A stretch of DNA of 64,000 nt from Dokdonella sp. (GTDB lineage Bacteria; Pseudomonadota; Gammaproteobacteria; Xanthomonadales; Rhodanobacteraceae), in the NCBI RefSeq assembly GCF_019634815.1, contig NZ_JAHCAP010000001.1, forward strand, positions 124,001 through 188,000, in the 5' to 3' direction. The notes below the pieces were generated by a model that saw only the letters and a program-made list of their open reading frames with translations, made no database searches and was not told where the DNA came from. The translations under genes were made by a program, and so were the position numbers. Below are positions 26,970 through 37,082 of the stretch, piece by piece. Each line of letters opens with the position of its first letter. Position 1 is the first letter of the stretch.

Positions 26970-28679
26970 TCAACGCGCCGTGAACATGCGCATGATGCGA
27001 CGGAAGAAACCCTGTCTGGGCAGGGTGGGCGGCGACGCTTCCCCCGGCGGCGTGGTGGCGACCGTGCGCGGATGCTCGCGGCGCGGCTTGCGCTCCCCGG
27101 TGTTGCCCGTCGCGTGGCTGTCGGGCGTGTTCATAGCGGCGGCTTGAGCCTCGCCATCACGACGCTTGTTGCGTCCGCGGCCACCGCGACGGCGGCGTTT
27201 GTGCGCTGCCTGCCCATCGGTGCCGACGGGCGCTGCGCCATTGCCGGCCACGGCTTGTGGCGCGGCGTTGCCCTCTGCCGACCTTGCCACCTGCGCATCG
27301 CCTTCGCGGCGCGGCCCGCGTTCGCGGCGTGCACCATCGGCGCGACCGCGGTCACGACGCTCGCCGCCACGCGCGGCCTGCGATCCGCGCGAGCGTGTGG
27401 AGGGACCTGATTTCGGCGGCGGACCCGCGGTGTTGCGTGCATCGTCGGCGGCTTCGTCCTCGGCTGCGACCGCTGCCGGGATCGCCTTGCGCTCGCGCGC
27501 TGGCGGCGGCTGCAGCAAATCAGGCGTGATCGCCGCAGTCGGAATCTTCTGCTCGATGTAGGCCTCGATGTCAGGCAGGGTCATCGCGTAGAGATCACAG
27601 GCGAAACTCACCGCGTCGCCCTCGGCGCCCAGGCGCGCAGTACGACCAATGCGGTGCACGTAGTCCTCGGCATCCTGCGGCAAGTCATAGTTGAAGACGT
27701 GGCTGACATCGGGAATGTGCAGGCCGCGGGCCGCGACGTCGGTGGCGACCAGCAATTCGATTTCGCCGCGCTTGAATTTGGCGAGCAGACGCTCGCGCTT
27801 GGCTTGCGGCACATCGCCTGACAGGCTGGCCACGCCGAAACCGTGCCGCTCGAGCGCGTGCGAGACCTTCTCGGCGGCGATGCGGGTGTTGACGAAGACG
27901 ATGCCGCGCTGCACCTGGGTGCGCGAGAGCAAGTTCACCAACAGGGGCAGTTTTTCTTCCTTGGCCGGGAAGTAGACCACCTGGCGCACGCGATCGGCGG
28001 TGACGTTGTCGGCTTCGACGGTGAGCTTTTCGGGCTCGTTCATGTGGTCGTAGGCCAGTTCCAGCACGCGCAGCGACAGCGTGGCCGAGAACAGCATTCC
28101 CTGACGCTCTTCGCGCGGCGGCATGCGCCGGAACAGGAAACGGATGTCCTTGATGAAACCGAGGTCGAACATGCGATCGGCCTCGTCGAGCACCACCGCC
28201 TCGATCGAGTTGAACGAGAACACGTGCTGCTTGAGGTAATCGATCAGGCGTCCCGGCGTGGCGATGATGAGGTCACAGCCGGCCTTGAGCAGCTCGCGCT
28301 GCTTGTCGTAATCGACGCCGCCGTAGATCAGCGCCGAACGCAAACCGGTATTGCGGCCGATGTTGTGAAAATCCTTGTCGATCTGGATTGCCAGCTCGCG
28401 GGTGGGCGCGATGATGATCGCGCGCGGGTCGCTGAGCTTGCGGTCGGTGCGTGCCGGGCGCGTGAGCAGGCGGTTGAGCACGGCGACGAGGAAGGCGCCG
28501 GTCTTGCCGGTACCGGTCTGGGCCTGACCGGCGACATCACGCCCGGTCAGTGCGACCGGCAGGGTCAGGGCCTGGATCGGTGTGCAGCGCGTGAAGCCGG
28601 AGGCGTGCAGGCCTGACAGCAAATCCGGATGCAGGTTGAAGCTTTCGAAGGGTAGATCGGTCAGTGGTTGCTGCGACAT
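26970..28679 (-). CDS. rhlB: DEAD-box RNA helicase RhlB
   Basis: A 569-residue ATP-dependent RNA helicase that unwinds RNA for the degradosome. Present are the Q motif ([10 protein letters not shown]), Walker A AQTGTGKT at 53-60, APTRELA, TPGRL, DEAD in [13 protein letters not shown], and HRIGRTAR. Helicase core and early motifs match E. coli RhlB ([15 protein letters not shown]). Beyond about residue 400 it has a long Arg/Gly/Ala/Pro-rich disordered tail, usual in Xanthomonadales RhlB and probably RNA-binding. The ATG at 28679 starts [11 protein letters not shown]. It diverges from trxA across 250 bases. Confidence 0.94.
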   Translation of the reverse strand: MSQQPLTDLPFESFNLHPDLLSGLHASGFTRCTPIQALTLPVALTGRDVAGQAQTGTGKTGAFLVAVLNRLLTRPARTDRKLSDPRAIIIAPTRELAIQIDKDFHNIGRNTGLRSALIYGGVDYDKQRELLKAGCDLIIATPGRLIDYLKQHVFSFNSIEAVVLDEADRMFDLGFIKDIRFLFRRMPPREERQGMLFSATLSLRVLELAYDHMNEPEKLTVEADNVTADRVRQVVYFPAKEEKLPLLVNLLSRTQVQRGIVFVNTRIAAEKVSHALERHGFGVASLSGDVPQAKRERLLAKFKRGEIELLVATDVAARGLHIPDVSHVFNYDLPQDAEDYVHRIGRTARLGAEGDAVSFACDLYAMTLPDIEAYIEQKIPTAAITPDLLQPPPARERKAIPAAVAAEDEAADDARNTAGPPPKSGPSTRSRGSQAARGGERRDRGRADGARRERGPRREGDAQVARSAEGNAAPQAVAGNGAAPVGTDGQAAHKRRRRGGRGRNKRRDGEAQAAAMNTPDSHATGNTGERKPRREHPRTVATTPPGEASPPTLPRQGFFRRIMRMFTAR

Positions 28680-28929
28680 GGACGGGAATCTTGTGGTGGC
28701 GGGGCCGACCGCAAGGGTTGCGGCGAGCGGAAGGGCAGACGCGAAAAGCGCATGCGCGCTTGCGTTTTGCGATGGCATCCCCAACTTGCATGGATCGGCC
28801 GTTTGGGCTCAAATGCCGATTGCATTGTGCCCGTTTGCGCGACAGGTCGCGCCAGCGCAATCGCCCAAGTGTAGCGCAGCCGCGTCCGCGACGCGCGCCG
28901 ACCCGCCCCTTTTTGCAGAGAGATTTCCC

Positions 28930-29259
28930 GTGAGCGAGCAAATTGCACAGATCAGCGACGACCAGTTCGAGGACCAGGTGCTCAAGTCCAGTGAACCGGT
29001 GCTGGTCGATTTCTGGGCCGAATGGTGCGGTCCCTGCAAAATGATCGCGCCGATCCTCGACGACCTCGCGGCCAGCTATCAGGGCCGGCTGAAGGTCGCC
29101 AAGATCAATGTCGACCACAACCAGAAAACCCCGCGCAACTACAACGTGCGCGGCATTCCGACCCTGATGATCTTCAAGGACGGCAAGGTTCAGGCCACGC
29201 AGATCGGCGCGGTCAGCAAGACCCAGCTGGCGCAGATCATCGACAAGGCCATCGCCTGA
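28930..29259 (+). CDS. trxA: Thioredoxin 1
   Basis: A 109-residue cytoplasmic disulfide reductase. The active site WCGPCK has Cys33 and Cys36, and the cis-proline loop RGIPTLM is present. Full length for the family. The start is GTG at 28930, since no ATG fits the conserved N-terminus. It lies between rhlB (divergent) and rho (same strand), an order conserved in gammaproteobacteria. Thioredoxin can supply electrons to ribonucleotide reductase, including the split class II enzyme elsewhere in this window. Confidence 0.97.
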   Translation: MSEQIAQISDDQFEDQVLKSSEPVLVDFWAEWCGPCKMIAPILDDLAASYQGRLKVAKINVDHNQKTPRNYNVRGIPTLMIFKDGKVQATQIGAVSKTQLAQIIDKAIA

Positions 29260-29373
29260 GCAAGGCACCTCGGCAGGACGCGCCCGCCAAGCCCTGCGGA
29301 CGCTCCCTGGCCACAAGCACCTCGTTGCCGTCTGGCGCAGCACGGCTTTACGCCCGCGAAATGCGGTGTTAAT

Positions 29374-29446
29374 TTGACACCCAGTTTCCGGCGCCGCTCG
29401 CTCGGCCCGCATCTTTCCCGGTTCATTCCCTCCCCTGTTCCCCAAC
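29374..29446 (+). promoter_or_regulatory. rho leader: -35-like box and C-rich, G-poor tract
   Basis: TTGACA at 29374-29379 is a perfect -35 hexamer, though no good -10 follows at normal spacing. At about 29411-29444 the sense strand is strongly C-rich and G-poor (16 C and 3 G in 34 bases), as in rut sites where Rho loads. rho is autoregulated by attenuation in E. coli, so this could be its own loading site. Confidence 0.4.
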
Positions 29447-29467
29447 GGCGCCCAGCAAGGTTTGCCC

Positions 29468-31129
29468 GTGTCCGAAAACGAAACCAATGACAGCGGCCAA
29501 GAGGCCGCTCCCGCCCGTCGTTCCGAGCCGCGTCAGCGTGGCCCGCGCAACGCCGCTCCTGCCGCAGCGACGCAAGCCGCATCGGCTGCTGCCGTGGAAG
29601 CTCCGCCGGTGGAAGCTCCCCCCGTGGAAAGCCGCGGTGGCGGCGAATCCGGCGAACCGCCCTCTGAAGTCGGTGGCGATGGCCAGGCTCAGGGCCAGCG
29701 TCAGGGCGGCCAGCAGCAAGGCCAGGGCCAAGGCGGTCAAGGCGGTCGCCGCAATCGACGCGACCGCCGCAACCGTCACGGCGGCGGCGGCAACAACCCG
29801 CAGGGCAACCGCAATCCGCATTTCGATGACGAGGAATACGACGAGAAGAACCTCGCCACCGGCCCGTTGATCGACCTCAACGAGCTCAAGCGCAAGAGCG
29901 CGGCGGACTTGCTCACCTTCGCCGAATCGCTGGGCATCCAGGAAGGCGTCGCGCGTGCGCGCAAGCAGGACATCATCTTCCTCGTGCTCAAGGCGCATGC
30001 GCGCGCTGGCGGCGGCATCTACGGCGAGGGCGTGCTCGAGATCCTTCAGGACGGCTTCGGCTTCCTGCGCGGCTTCGATGAGAGCTATCTGGCCGGCCCC
30101 GACGACATCTACATCTCGCCCTCGCAGATCCGCCGCTTCAACCTGCGCACCGGCGACTACATCAATGGCCGCGTGCGCCCGCCCAAGGAAGGCGAGCGTT
30201 ATTTCGCGCTGCTCAAAGTCGACACCATCAACGGCGAGCCGCCCGAGGCATCCAAGAACAAGGTCCTGTTCGAGAACCTCACGCCGCTGTTCCCGCGGCG
30301 CTCGTTCCACCTCGAGCGCGGCAACGGTTCGTCCGAAGACATCACCGGTCGCATCCTCGATCTGGTCGCACCGATCGGCCGCGGCCAGCGCGGCCTCATC
30401 GTCAGCCAGCCCAAGGCCGGCAAGACGATGATGCTGCAGAACGTCGCCCAGGCGATCGTGCACAACCACCCCGATGCGCACCTGATCATGCTGTTGATCG
30501 ACGAGCGCCCGGAAGAAGTTACCGAAATGCAGCGCAGCGTGCGCGCCGAAATCGTCGCTTCGACCTTCGACGAACCCGCGGTGCGCCACGTGCAAGTGGC
30601 CGAAATGGTGATCGAGCGCGCCAAGCGCCTGGTCGAACACAAGAAGGACGTGGTGATCCTGCTCGACTCGATCACCCGCCTCGCGCGCGCCTACAACACC
30701 GTGGTGCCCTCCTCGGGCAAGGTGCTGACCGGCGGCGTCGATGCCAATGCGCTGCAGCGGCCCAAGCGCTTCTTCGGCGCTGCGCGCAACGTCGAGGAAG
30801 GCGGCTCGCTCACCATCATCGCAACCGCGCTGATCGACACCGGTTCGAAGATGGACGAGGTGATCTACGAGGAGTTCAAGGGCACCGGCAACATGGAGGT
30901 CCACCTCAACCGCCGCATCGCCGAAAAGCGCGTCTATCCGGCCATCGACATCAACCGCTCGGGCACGCGTCGCGAAGATCTCTTGATCGATCCCGACCAG
31001 CTGCAGAAGATCTGGATCCTGCGCAAGCTGCTGCACCCGATGGACGAGCTGGCGGCGATGGAGTTCATGCTCGACAAGATGAAGAACACCAAAACCAACG
31101 ACGAGTTCTTCGGCGCGATGAAGCGCTGA
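29468..31129 (+). CDS. rho: Transcription termination factor Rho
   Basis: A 553-residue hexameric RNA helicase that ends transcription. An N-terminal extension of about 130 residues is disordered and rich in Ala, Gln, Gly and Arg ([30 protein letters not shown]). After it come the Rho-N and cold-shock RNA-binding domain and the RecA-like ATPase with P-loop QPKAGKT and [13 protein letters not shown]. Basic extensions like this occur in Rho of high-GC bacteria and may help it act on structured RNA or condense. The GTG at 29468 has AAGG upstream; a TTG at 29462 is the alternative. Confidence 0.96.
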   Translation: MSENETNDSGQEAAPARRSEPRQRGPRNAAPAAATQAASAAAVEAPPVEAPPVESRGGGESGEPPSEVGGDGQAQGQRQGGQQQGQGQGGQGGRRNRRDRRNRHGGGGNNPQGNRNPHFDDEEYDEKNLATGPLIDLNELKRKSAADLLTFAESLGIQEGVARARKQDIIFLVLKAHARAGGGIYGEGVLEILQDGFGFLRGFDESYLAGPDDIYISPSQIRRFNLRTGDYINGRVRPPKEGERYFALLKVDTINGEPPEASKNKVLFENLTPLFPRRSFHLERGNGSSEDITGRILDLVAPIGRGQRGLIVSQPKAGKTMMLQNVAQAIVHNHPDAHLIMLLIDERPEEVTEMQRSVRAEIVASTFDEPAVRHVQVAEMVIERAKRLVEHKKDVVILLDSITRLARAYNTVVPSSGKVLTGGVDANALQRPKRFFGAARNVEEGGSLTIIATALIDTGSKMDEVIYEEFKGTGNMEVHLNRRIAEKRVYPAIDINRSGTRREDLLIDPDQLQKIWILRKLLHPMDELAAMEFMLDKMKNTKTNDEFFGAMKR

Positions 31130-31152
31130 ATCCGACCAGCAGGACAGCTGCC

Positions 31153-31175
31153 AAGGGCCGGCCATGCCGGCCCTT
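31153..31175 (+). terminator. Hairpin after rho
   Basis: AAGGGCCGGC and GCCGGCCCTT form a perfect 10-pair stem with a CAT loop, 24 bases after the rho stop codon. The following GCCGTTTG is a poor U-tract, so termination may be weak or the hairpin may protect the 3' end. Confidence 0.6.
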
Positions 31176-31266
31176 GCCGTTTGTAGTGGCGGCAACGGCA
31201 CGCGATGCGCATCGCGGCCGCCGGCATTGGGCTACCATCGTCCTTCTTCGCAAGCAGCAAGCGGAC

Positions 31267-31905
31267 ATGGCCAAGCTCTATTTCTATTATTCGGCGATGA
31301 ACGCCGGCAAGACCACCACCCTGCTGCAGAGCGCCTACAACTATCACGAGCGCGGCATGCGCACGCTGTTGCTCACGCCGCAGCTCGATACGCGCGCAGG
31401 CGAGGGCGTGGTCGCATCGCGCATCGGCTTGCGCGCCCAGGCACGCCGATTCACGCGCGCGGATGATCTGCTCGCACTCGCCCGCGAGGACATCGCCCGG
31501 CGCGGCAAGCTCGATTGCGTATTGGTCGACGAGGCGCAATTCCTGACCAAGGCGCAGGTGTGGCAACTCACCGACGTGGTCGACGCGCTCGGCATTCCCG
31601 TGCTGGCCTACGGCCTGCGCAGCGATTTTCGCGGCGAATTGTTCGAAGGCAGCCAGTATCTCTTGGCCTGGGCCGACAATCTCATCGAGATCAAGACGAT
31701 CTGCCACAGCGGGCGCAAGGCAACGATGGTGGTGCGCGTGGACGAACAGGGCCGCGCGGTGACCGACGGACCACAGGTTGAAATCGGCGGCAACGATCGC
31801 TACGTCTCGGTGAGCCGGTCCGAATTCAAGAAGATCATGGCCGGCGAGGGCCGCGTCGAACTGCAACAGACGGTCTTGCCGCTGGATCTGCCTGGAGAGT
31901 CTTGA
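31267..31905 (+). CDS. tdk: Thymidine kinase
   Basis: A 212-residue salvage enzyme phosphorylating thymidine. It matches E. coli Tdk from [20 protein letters not shown] (P-loop) through [25 protein letters not shown] and GGNDRYVSV. The usual zinc-binding lasso has lost three of four ligands: E. coli Cys147, Cys182 and His185 correspond here to Ser (TICHSGRK), Ser and Phe (YVSVSRSEF), leaving only the first Cys. The ATG at 31267 fits the conserved start. Its stop overlaps the next gene's ATG (TGATG). Confidence 0.95.
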   Translation: MAKLYFYYSAMNAGKTTTLLQSAYNYHERGMRTLLLTPQLDTRAGEGVVASRIGLRAQARRFTRADDLLALAREDIARRGKLDCVLVDEAQFLTKAQVWQLTDVVDALGIPVLAYGLRSDFRGELFEGSQYLLAWADNLIEIKTICHSGRKATMVVRVDEQGRAVTDGPQVEIGGNDRYVSVSRSEFKKIMAGEGRVELQQTVLPLDLPGES

Positions 31906-32666
31906 TGGAAACCCCGCATTGGCCACGCGCCCGCTGGCAGGACAGCGGCGATGAGGCCTTCTGGCTCTGGTTTGTGTTCGGCGACTTCGATGCCAACCTG
32001 CGCATCGATGCACAGCGCTTCCGTACCCGCGGCTTGCCGGCCGGCGTCGAAGCCGTGCTTTACGACAATGCGGCACTCGCGCGTTGGGACGGCTATCCGC
32101 TGGATGGCACGCTCGGTGCGATCTTCGCCGACGAGCAGCCCGAATTGCTCGAGCAGGCTCGCCGCGCGGGCCAATGCTGGCTGCTGCGCGGCTCCCTGAC
32201 CGATCCAGCCGATCTGGACGCACTGCGCGACATGGTTGGTTCGATCACCGCACTGTGCAACGGTGGTGGCGTCGCGGTGGTGGACCCGCAGATGCTCAGC
32301 TTGTTCTCCGCCCGGGATTGGCAATCGCGCTATTTCACCCGCGACACCTTCCATGCCCGCGACCATGTGCTGATCCTGTGCGACGGCGATGACGGCCACG
32401 AGGGTCGCGTGCGCGTGCATACGCGCGGCCTGCGCAAGTTCGCGCGGCCCGACATCGATCTGCGCAACGTGCCTGCGGAACAGGCCGGGCAGGCCGGCGA
32501 ATTGACGCTGGGTTTCGTCGAGTTCCAGTGTGAAGGCGGCCTCGTCGCCGACGGTCATGCGATCGAGATCGAAGGCAATCCGCAGCGCATCGTCGCGCAT
32601 CTTTCAGGCTCGACGAGCGATGCCGATTTCAACAACCGCCACCTGACCCTGCGCTGGCCCGACTGA
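31905..32666 (+). CDS. Conserved-looking hypothetical protein coupled to tdk
   Basis: A 253-residue soluble protein I do not recognise. It has no signal peptide or membrane helix, is acidic overall and rich in Trp near the start (HWPRARW, FWLWFVFGDF). Its ATG shares a base with the tdk stop codon and GGAGAG lies upstream, so it is translated with tdk. The middle holds SITALCNGGGVAVVDPQ and the end RVHTRGLRKFARPDID. Good codon use and the coupling argue for a real gene. Function unknown. Confidence 0.75.
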   Translation: METPHWPRARWQDSGDEAFWLWFVFGDFDANLRIDAQRFRTRGLPAGVEAVLYDNAALARWDGYPLDGTLGAIFADEQPELLEQARRAGQCWLLRGSLTDPADLDALRDMVGSITALCNGGGVAVVDPQMLSLFSARDWQSRYFTRDTFHARDHVLILCDGDDGHEGRVRVHTRGLRKFARPDIDLRNVPAEQAGQAGELTLGFVEFQCEGGLVADGHAIEIEGNPQRIVAHLSGSTSDADFNNRHLTLRWPD

Positions 32667-32797
32667 TTGATCGGCATTGCCAAAGGCGCGGGGCGCAGAC
32701 GGATCCTTGCGCGGTTGTAGCCGTCTGGACGGCCAACTCAATACAAAGCATCGGGAATCGGGTAGGCTGCAGGGCCCCGTTCTGATCCGGAATCGCC

Positions 32798-35032
32798 ATG
32801 CGCTGGCTGCTGCTGCCCGTTTTTGTCCTGTGGAGTGCCCTGGTGTCTGCGGAACGACTGAGCATCGATCGCATTTTCGACGGCGCCAGTCTGGCCGGCG
32901 AAAGCCCCAATGCACTGACGGTTACGCCCGACGGTCGCCACATTGCCTACCTGCGCGGTCGCGCCGACGATCAGTTTCAGATCGACCTGTGGCTGCACGA
33001 CATCCACACCGGCAAGGCCACGCGACTGGTGGACTCGGCTGCGCTCAGCGAAGGCAAGGAATTGTCGGATGCGGAAAAGGCGCGCCGCGAACGTGCGCGC
33101 ACCGCCGGCAGCAAGGGCATCAGCAGCTATCGCTGGTCGCCCGATGGCAAGCGCCTGCTGTTCACGCTCGAAGAGCGCCTGTGGCTGTGCGATCCGGCCG
33201 CACCGGCGAGCAAGCGCCTGCGTGCACTCACGCCCAAGGGCATGGACGTGCTGGATGCCAGGATTTCACCACGCGGCGGTTTCGTCGCTTTCGTCAGCAA
33301 GCAGAATCTCTACACGATCGAACTTGCCGACAATCAACTGCGTCAGCTTACCCACGATGGCGCGGGCACGATCCACAACGGCGAGGCTGAATTCGTCGCG
33401 CAAGAGGAAATGGGGCGTCGCAGCGGCTATTGGTGGGCGCGCGACGACAGCGCGATCGCGTTTGAACGCTATGACGAAAGCGGCGTCGACGAGGTCGAGC
33501 GCAGCGAGGTCTATCCCGATCGCACCGTGACCCTGCGCCAGCGCTATCCCGCGGCGGGTCGCCCCAACGCCACCGTCAAGGTCGGTGTGATCGCGCCCAC
33601 GGGCGGCGAGCCGCGCTGGATCGACCTGGGTACGAACCCCGACATCTATCTTGCACGCGTGGACTGGCTGCCCGATTCCAAACGCCTGGCGATCCAGCGT
33701 GAGAGCCGCAACCAACGCCGCCTCGATCTCATCCTTGCTGCGGCCGACGGCAGCGCGCAGCAGATCGCGCTGAGCGAAACCCGCGACACCTGGATCAACC
33801 TCAACAACGATCTGCGCTTCCTGCGCAACGAAGATGGGTTTGTCTGGGCCTCGGAACGCTCGGGCTACAAGCACCTGTACGTGTTCGGTCTCGATGGTGC
33901 ACTGCGCCGCACGCTCACGCGTGGCGACTGGGATGTCGATCATCTGCTCGCACTCGACGAGAAGAAGGGTCTTTTCTATTTCAGCGCCGGACGCGAGGAC
34001 GTGCTGCAAAGCCAGGTCTACGTCGCCCGTCTCGACGGCAGCCAAGCCGACGCGCCGCGCCGGATCAGCGCGGGCGATGGTTGGCACGATGCAGTCTTCG
34101 GCGAGGACGCGAGCGTGTGGGTGGATACCTTCTCCAACCCGGGCACGCCGCCGCAGGTTTCCTTGCGCAAGAGCAATGGCGAGCGCATCGCCTGGATCGA
34201 GCGCAACGAACTCAAGGAAGGACATCCGTTCTGGCCCTATCGCGACAGCCTGGTCACGCCCGAATACGGAACGCTCGAGAGCGAGAGTGGCGAGGCCCTG
34301 CACTATCGCCTTTACAAGCCGCTGGGCATGCAGGCCGGGCGCAAGTACCCGGTGTTCATGAATTACTACGGCGGTCCGGGCAGCCAGTTCGTGCGCAAGG
34401 TCTGGGGCAACTATTTCGAGCAGTACATGGCCGCCAACGGCTATGTGGTGTTCTCGCTGGACAACCGCGGCTCACCGCGACGCGGCCGGCATTTCTCCGA
34501 TGCGATCTTCAAGCAGCTCGGCAAGCCCGAGATCGCCGACCAGCTCAAGGGCGTGGCCTGGCTCAAGAGCCAGCCCTTCGTCGATGGGCAGCACATCGGC
34601 ATCTTCGGCTGGAGCTATGGCGGCTACCAGACCCTGATGCTGCTGGCCAAGGCCGGCAAGGAATTCGCCGCCGGCGTCGCGGTCGCGCCGGTCACCGACT
34701 GGGCGCTCTATGACACCCACTACACCGAGCGCTTCCTCGACACGCCACAGAACAATGCCGAGGGTTACGAGAAATCGGGCGTGCTGCACTGGCTCGACGG
34801 CATCGAATCGCACAAGCTGCTGCTCGTGCACGGCATGGCCGATGACAACGTTCTGTTCTCCAACTCGACCAAGCTCATGGCCGCCTTGCAGAACAAGGGC
34901 GTACAGTTCGACCTCATGACGTACCCGGGCGCCAAGCACGGGCTGTCCACGCCGGCGCTGCGCAAGCATGTCTACACGATGATCACGCAGTACTTCGACG
35001 CCAGGCTCAAGCCCGCACCTGCAGCGCCTTAG
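32798..35032 (+). CDS. Secreted dipeptidyl-peptidase IV (S9B family)
   Basis: A 744-residue serine exopeptidase that removes X-Pro or X-Ala dipeptides from N-termini in the periplasm or outside. A signal peptide (about 1-18) leads to an eight-bladed propeller, with the double-Glu motif of DPP-IV in EFVAQEEMG, and a C-terminal alpha/beta-hydrolase domain. The nucleophile is in FGWSYGGYQ, the Asp in GMADDNVLF and the His in GAKHGLS. Length and motifs match the DPP-IV proteins common in Xanthomonadales. It stands alone between unrelated genes. Confidence 0.94.
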   Translation: MRWLLLPVFVLWSALVSAERLSIDRIFDGASLAGESPNALTVTPDGRHIAYLRGRADDQFQIDLWLHDIHTGKATRLVDSAALSEGKELSDAEKARRERARTAGSKGISSYRWSPDGKRLLFTLEERLWLCDPAAPASKRLRALTPKGMDVLDARISPRGGFVAFVSKQNLYTIELADNQLRQLTHDGAGTIHNGEAEFVAQEEMGRRSGYWWARDDSAIAFERYDESGVDEVERSEVYPDRTVTLRQRYPAAGRPNATVKVGVIAPTGGEPRWIDLGTNPDIYLARVDWLPDSKRLAIQRESRNQRRLDLILAAADGSAQQIALSETRDTWINLNNDLRFLRNEDGFVWASERSGYKHLYVFGLDGALRRTLTRGDWDVDHLLALDEKKGLFYFSAGREDVLQSQVYVARLDGSQADAPRRISAGDGWHDAVFGEDASVWVDTFSNPGTPPQVSLRKSNGERIAWIERNELKEGHPFWPYRDSLVTPEYGTLESESGEALHYRLYKPLGMQAGRKYPVFMNYYGGPGSQFVRKVWGNYFEQYMAANGYVVFSLDNRGSPRRGRHFSDAIFKQLGKPEIADQLKGVAWLKSQPFVDGQHIGIFGWSYGGYQTLMLLAKAGKEFAAGVAVAPVTDWALYDTHYTERFLDTPQNNAEGYEKSGVLHWLDGIESHKLLLVHGMADDNVLFSNSTKLMAALQNKGVQFDLMTYPGAKHGLSTPALRKHVYTMITQYFDARLKPAPAAP

Positions 35033-35151
35033 GGCAACTTGATCCGCGTTGCCGCCGATGCGCGGGCGCTGCAACGCAGCGCCCGTCGTTGCGCGTATCG
35101 TGCGGGCATATCGCGGCCGATCATCGACCACGGCTACCCGAGGAGGGGCCC

Positions 35152-35583
35152 ATGCACCTGCGCGAACACTGGATGATCTACGCCCTGGGCTCGGCGCTGT
35201 TCGCCGCGCTCACCGCGCTGTTCGGCAAGCTCGGCGTGGCCGGCATTCCATCGAACCTGGCGACCTTCATCCGCACCCTGGTGGTGCTGGGCGTGGCGGC
35301 CGCGATCATCGCCTGGCGCGGTGAATGGCGTGCACCGGCAACGATCGAGCTGAAGACCTGGGCCTACCTCGTGCTCTCGGGCATTGCCACCGGTCTGTCG
35401 TGGCTGTGTTATTACCGCGCGCTGCAGCTGGGCCCGGTGAGCAAGGTCGCACCGATCGACAAGCTCAGCGTGGCGCTGGCGATCGTGCTGGGCGTGGTGT
35501 TCCTTGGTGAAAGCCTGAGCTGGCCGGTGGCGATCGGCGGCGGGCTGATCGTGGCCGGCTCGATCGTGATGATCGTTTTTTGA
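35152..35583 (+). CDS. EamA-family small permease
   Basis: A 143-residue inner-membrane protein with about five hydrophobic helices, equal to one EamA (DMT superfamily) repeat. It shows FGKLGVAGIPSNLATFIRT, WLCYYRALQLGPVSKVAPIDKLS and FLGESL, all typical of single-repeat EamA transporters that act as dimers. The substrate of this subgroup is unknown. The ATG at 35152 follows a GAGGGG ribosome site. Confidence 0.92.
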   Translation: MHLREHWMIYALGSALFAALTALFGKLGVAGIPSNLATFIRTLVVLGVAAAIIAWRGEWRAPATIELKTWAYLVLSGIATGLSWLCYYRALQLGPVSKVAPIDKLSVALAIVLGVVFLGESLSWPVAIGGGLIVAGSIVMIVF

Positions 35584-35735
35584 GGCGATGCCGCGGCGCC
35601 ACGCGCCGCACGCCGCTCACCTCGTGGCCAGGGCCGACCGCCACGTGCAAGCGTGCTCGGGCCGCTTGACGAGCCGGTGTTGAGGTCTTGCCCGCGAAAG
35701 TGCGTAACACCGTGAAATCACCCGCGGAGTATCCC

Positions 35736-36974
35736 GTGAACGTTCAATTGCGTTGCCCCCTCGCCGCCGCACTGGCGCTCGCCCTCGGTCATGCGGGCGC
35801 GGCGACCATCAACGTCGACATCGCCGGCGACGCGCACGTCTCCGGCCGCTGCACGCTGCGCGAGGCGATCGCCGCGGCGAACACGCATGCGACGCCGGCC
35901 GACACCAACTGCGCGGCGGGCAGCAGCAGTGGCGGCAACACGATTGCGATTCCGCCGTCGCTGTCGCCGATCGAACTGGTTGGTGCCGCGCTCGACATCG
36001 CCGACACCGGCGGCACGACCCTGGTCCACTCGGCCGTTAGCGGCACACAGGTTGCGGTGCGGCGCGTGGCAGGCAGCGATTCCGTGTTCAGTGCGAGCCA
36101 GCCGGCCACGTTCGAGGATCTGGCGATCTCGGGCGGCCACGGCGGCATGGCCGGCGGCGGCGTTGCGGGCGGCAGCACGACGGTCACGCTGCGACGCTGC
36201 CTCGTGCACGACAACGTTTCGCAGTATTTCTCCGGCGGCGTCACCATCGGCCAAGGCGGCACGCTCAACGTGATCGACTCGACCGTGTCGAACAACCAGT
36301 CGAGCGAGTTCGGCAACGGCGGCGGCATCGGTGTCAACCTTGCCACGCTCACGCTCACCGGCAGCACGGTGTCCGGCAATTCCTCCAGTGTCGGCGGCGG
36401 CATCTTCGCCTGGTCGAGCACGCTCGCGATCCACAGCAGCACCGTGTCCGGCAATGTCGCCACGAATCAGGGCGGCGGCATCCGCGTGTATGGCTCGGTG
36501 GCGTTCGAACTGGTCCATTCCACGATCGCCGCGAACGCCGCCCCGCACGGCGCGGGCGTGCTGGTGTATGACAACCCCACGACCGGCACCTTGGTGACCG
36601 CTCGCAACAGCCTGCTGTGGGGCAATACCGGCTCAGCCGACATCGAACACATGGGCGGGATGAGCGACATCATCGGCGGCGGCTACAACCTCATCGGGCA
36701 GATTGGCGATCTCATCAGCTATCCGGCCAACACGCTGCGCTGCGACCCGCAGTTGCGCCCGCTCGCGTGGAACGGCGGCCCGACCTGGACACACGCGCTC
36801 CCCGCGAACTCCTGCGCCGTCGACAGTGGTGGCGTCGTTCCGTCGGCCAACTACGACCAGCGCGGCGCGGGTCACCCGCGCTGGATGGGCACGCAGGTCG
36901 ACATCGGCGCCTACGAATACAACCCGAACGATCCCGATTACGACCGCATCTTCGCCAACGGTTTCGAGCCGTGA
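35736..36974 (+). CDS. Secreted CSLREA / choice-of-anchor beta-helix protein with GFE tail
   Basis: A 412-residue secreted protein. A signal peptide (about 1-23) is followed by a variant of the CSLREA motif (GRCTLREAIAAAN) and a right-handed beta-helix of repeated GGG and NN turns (TVSGNSSSVGGGIF). The end has VDIGAYEY and then DYDRIFANGFEP, the same kind of tail as the protein at 23699. The GTG at 35736 is chosen because it places the signal peptide at the N-terminus with GGAG upstream. Probably surface-located; role unknown. Confidence 0.85.
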   Translation: MNVQLRCPLAAALALALGHAGAATINVDIAGDAHVSGRCTLREAIAAANTHATPADTNCAAGSSSGGNTIAIPPSLSPIELVGAALDIADTGGTTLVHSAVSGTQVAVRRVAGSDSVFSASQPATFEDLAISGGHGGMAGGGVAGGSTTVTLRRCLVHDNVSQYFSGGVTIGQGGTLNVIDSTVSNNQSSEFGNGGGIGVNLATLTLTGSTVSGNSSSVGGGIFAWSSTLAIHSSTVSGNVATNQGGGIRVYGSVAFELVHSTIAANAAPHGAGVLVYDNPTTGTLVTARNSLLWGNTGSADIEHMGGMSDIIGGGYNLIGQIGDLISYPANTLRCDPQLRPLAWNGGPTWTHALPANSCAVDSGGVVPSANYDQRGAGHPRWMGTQVDIGAYEYNPNDPDYDRIFANGFEP

Positions 36975-37082
36975 GCGGTCCCGTTTTATTGAAATGGCGC
37001 GTGCCAGTTAGCGATCGCCGTTCTGCAACAGTGACGTTCCTGCGAAGCGAGCACTGAGTGATGTATGGATTCGATCCGGCGC

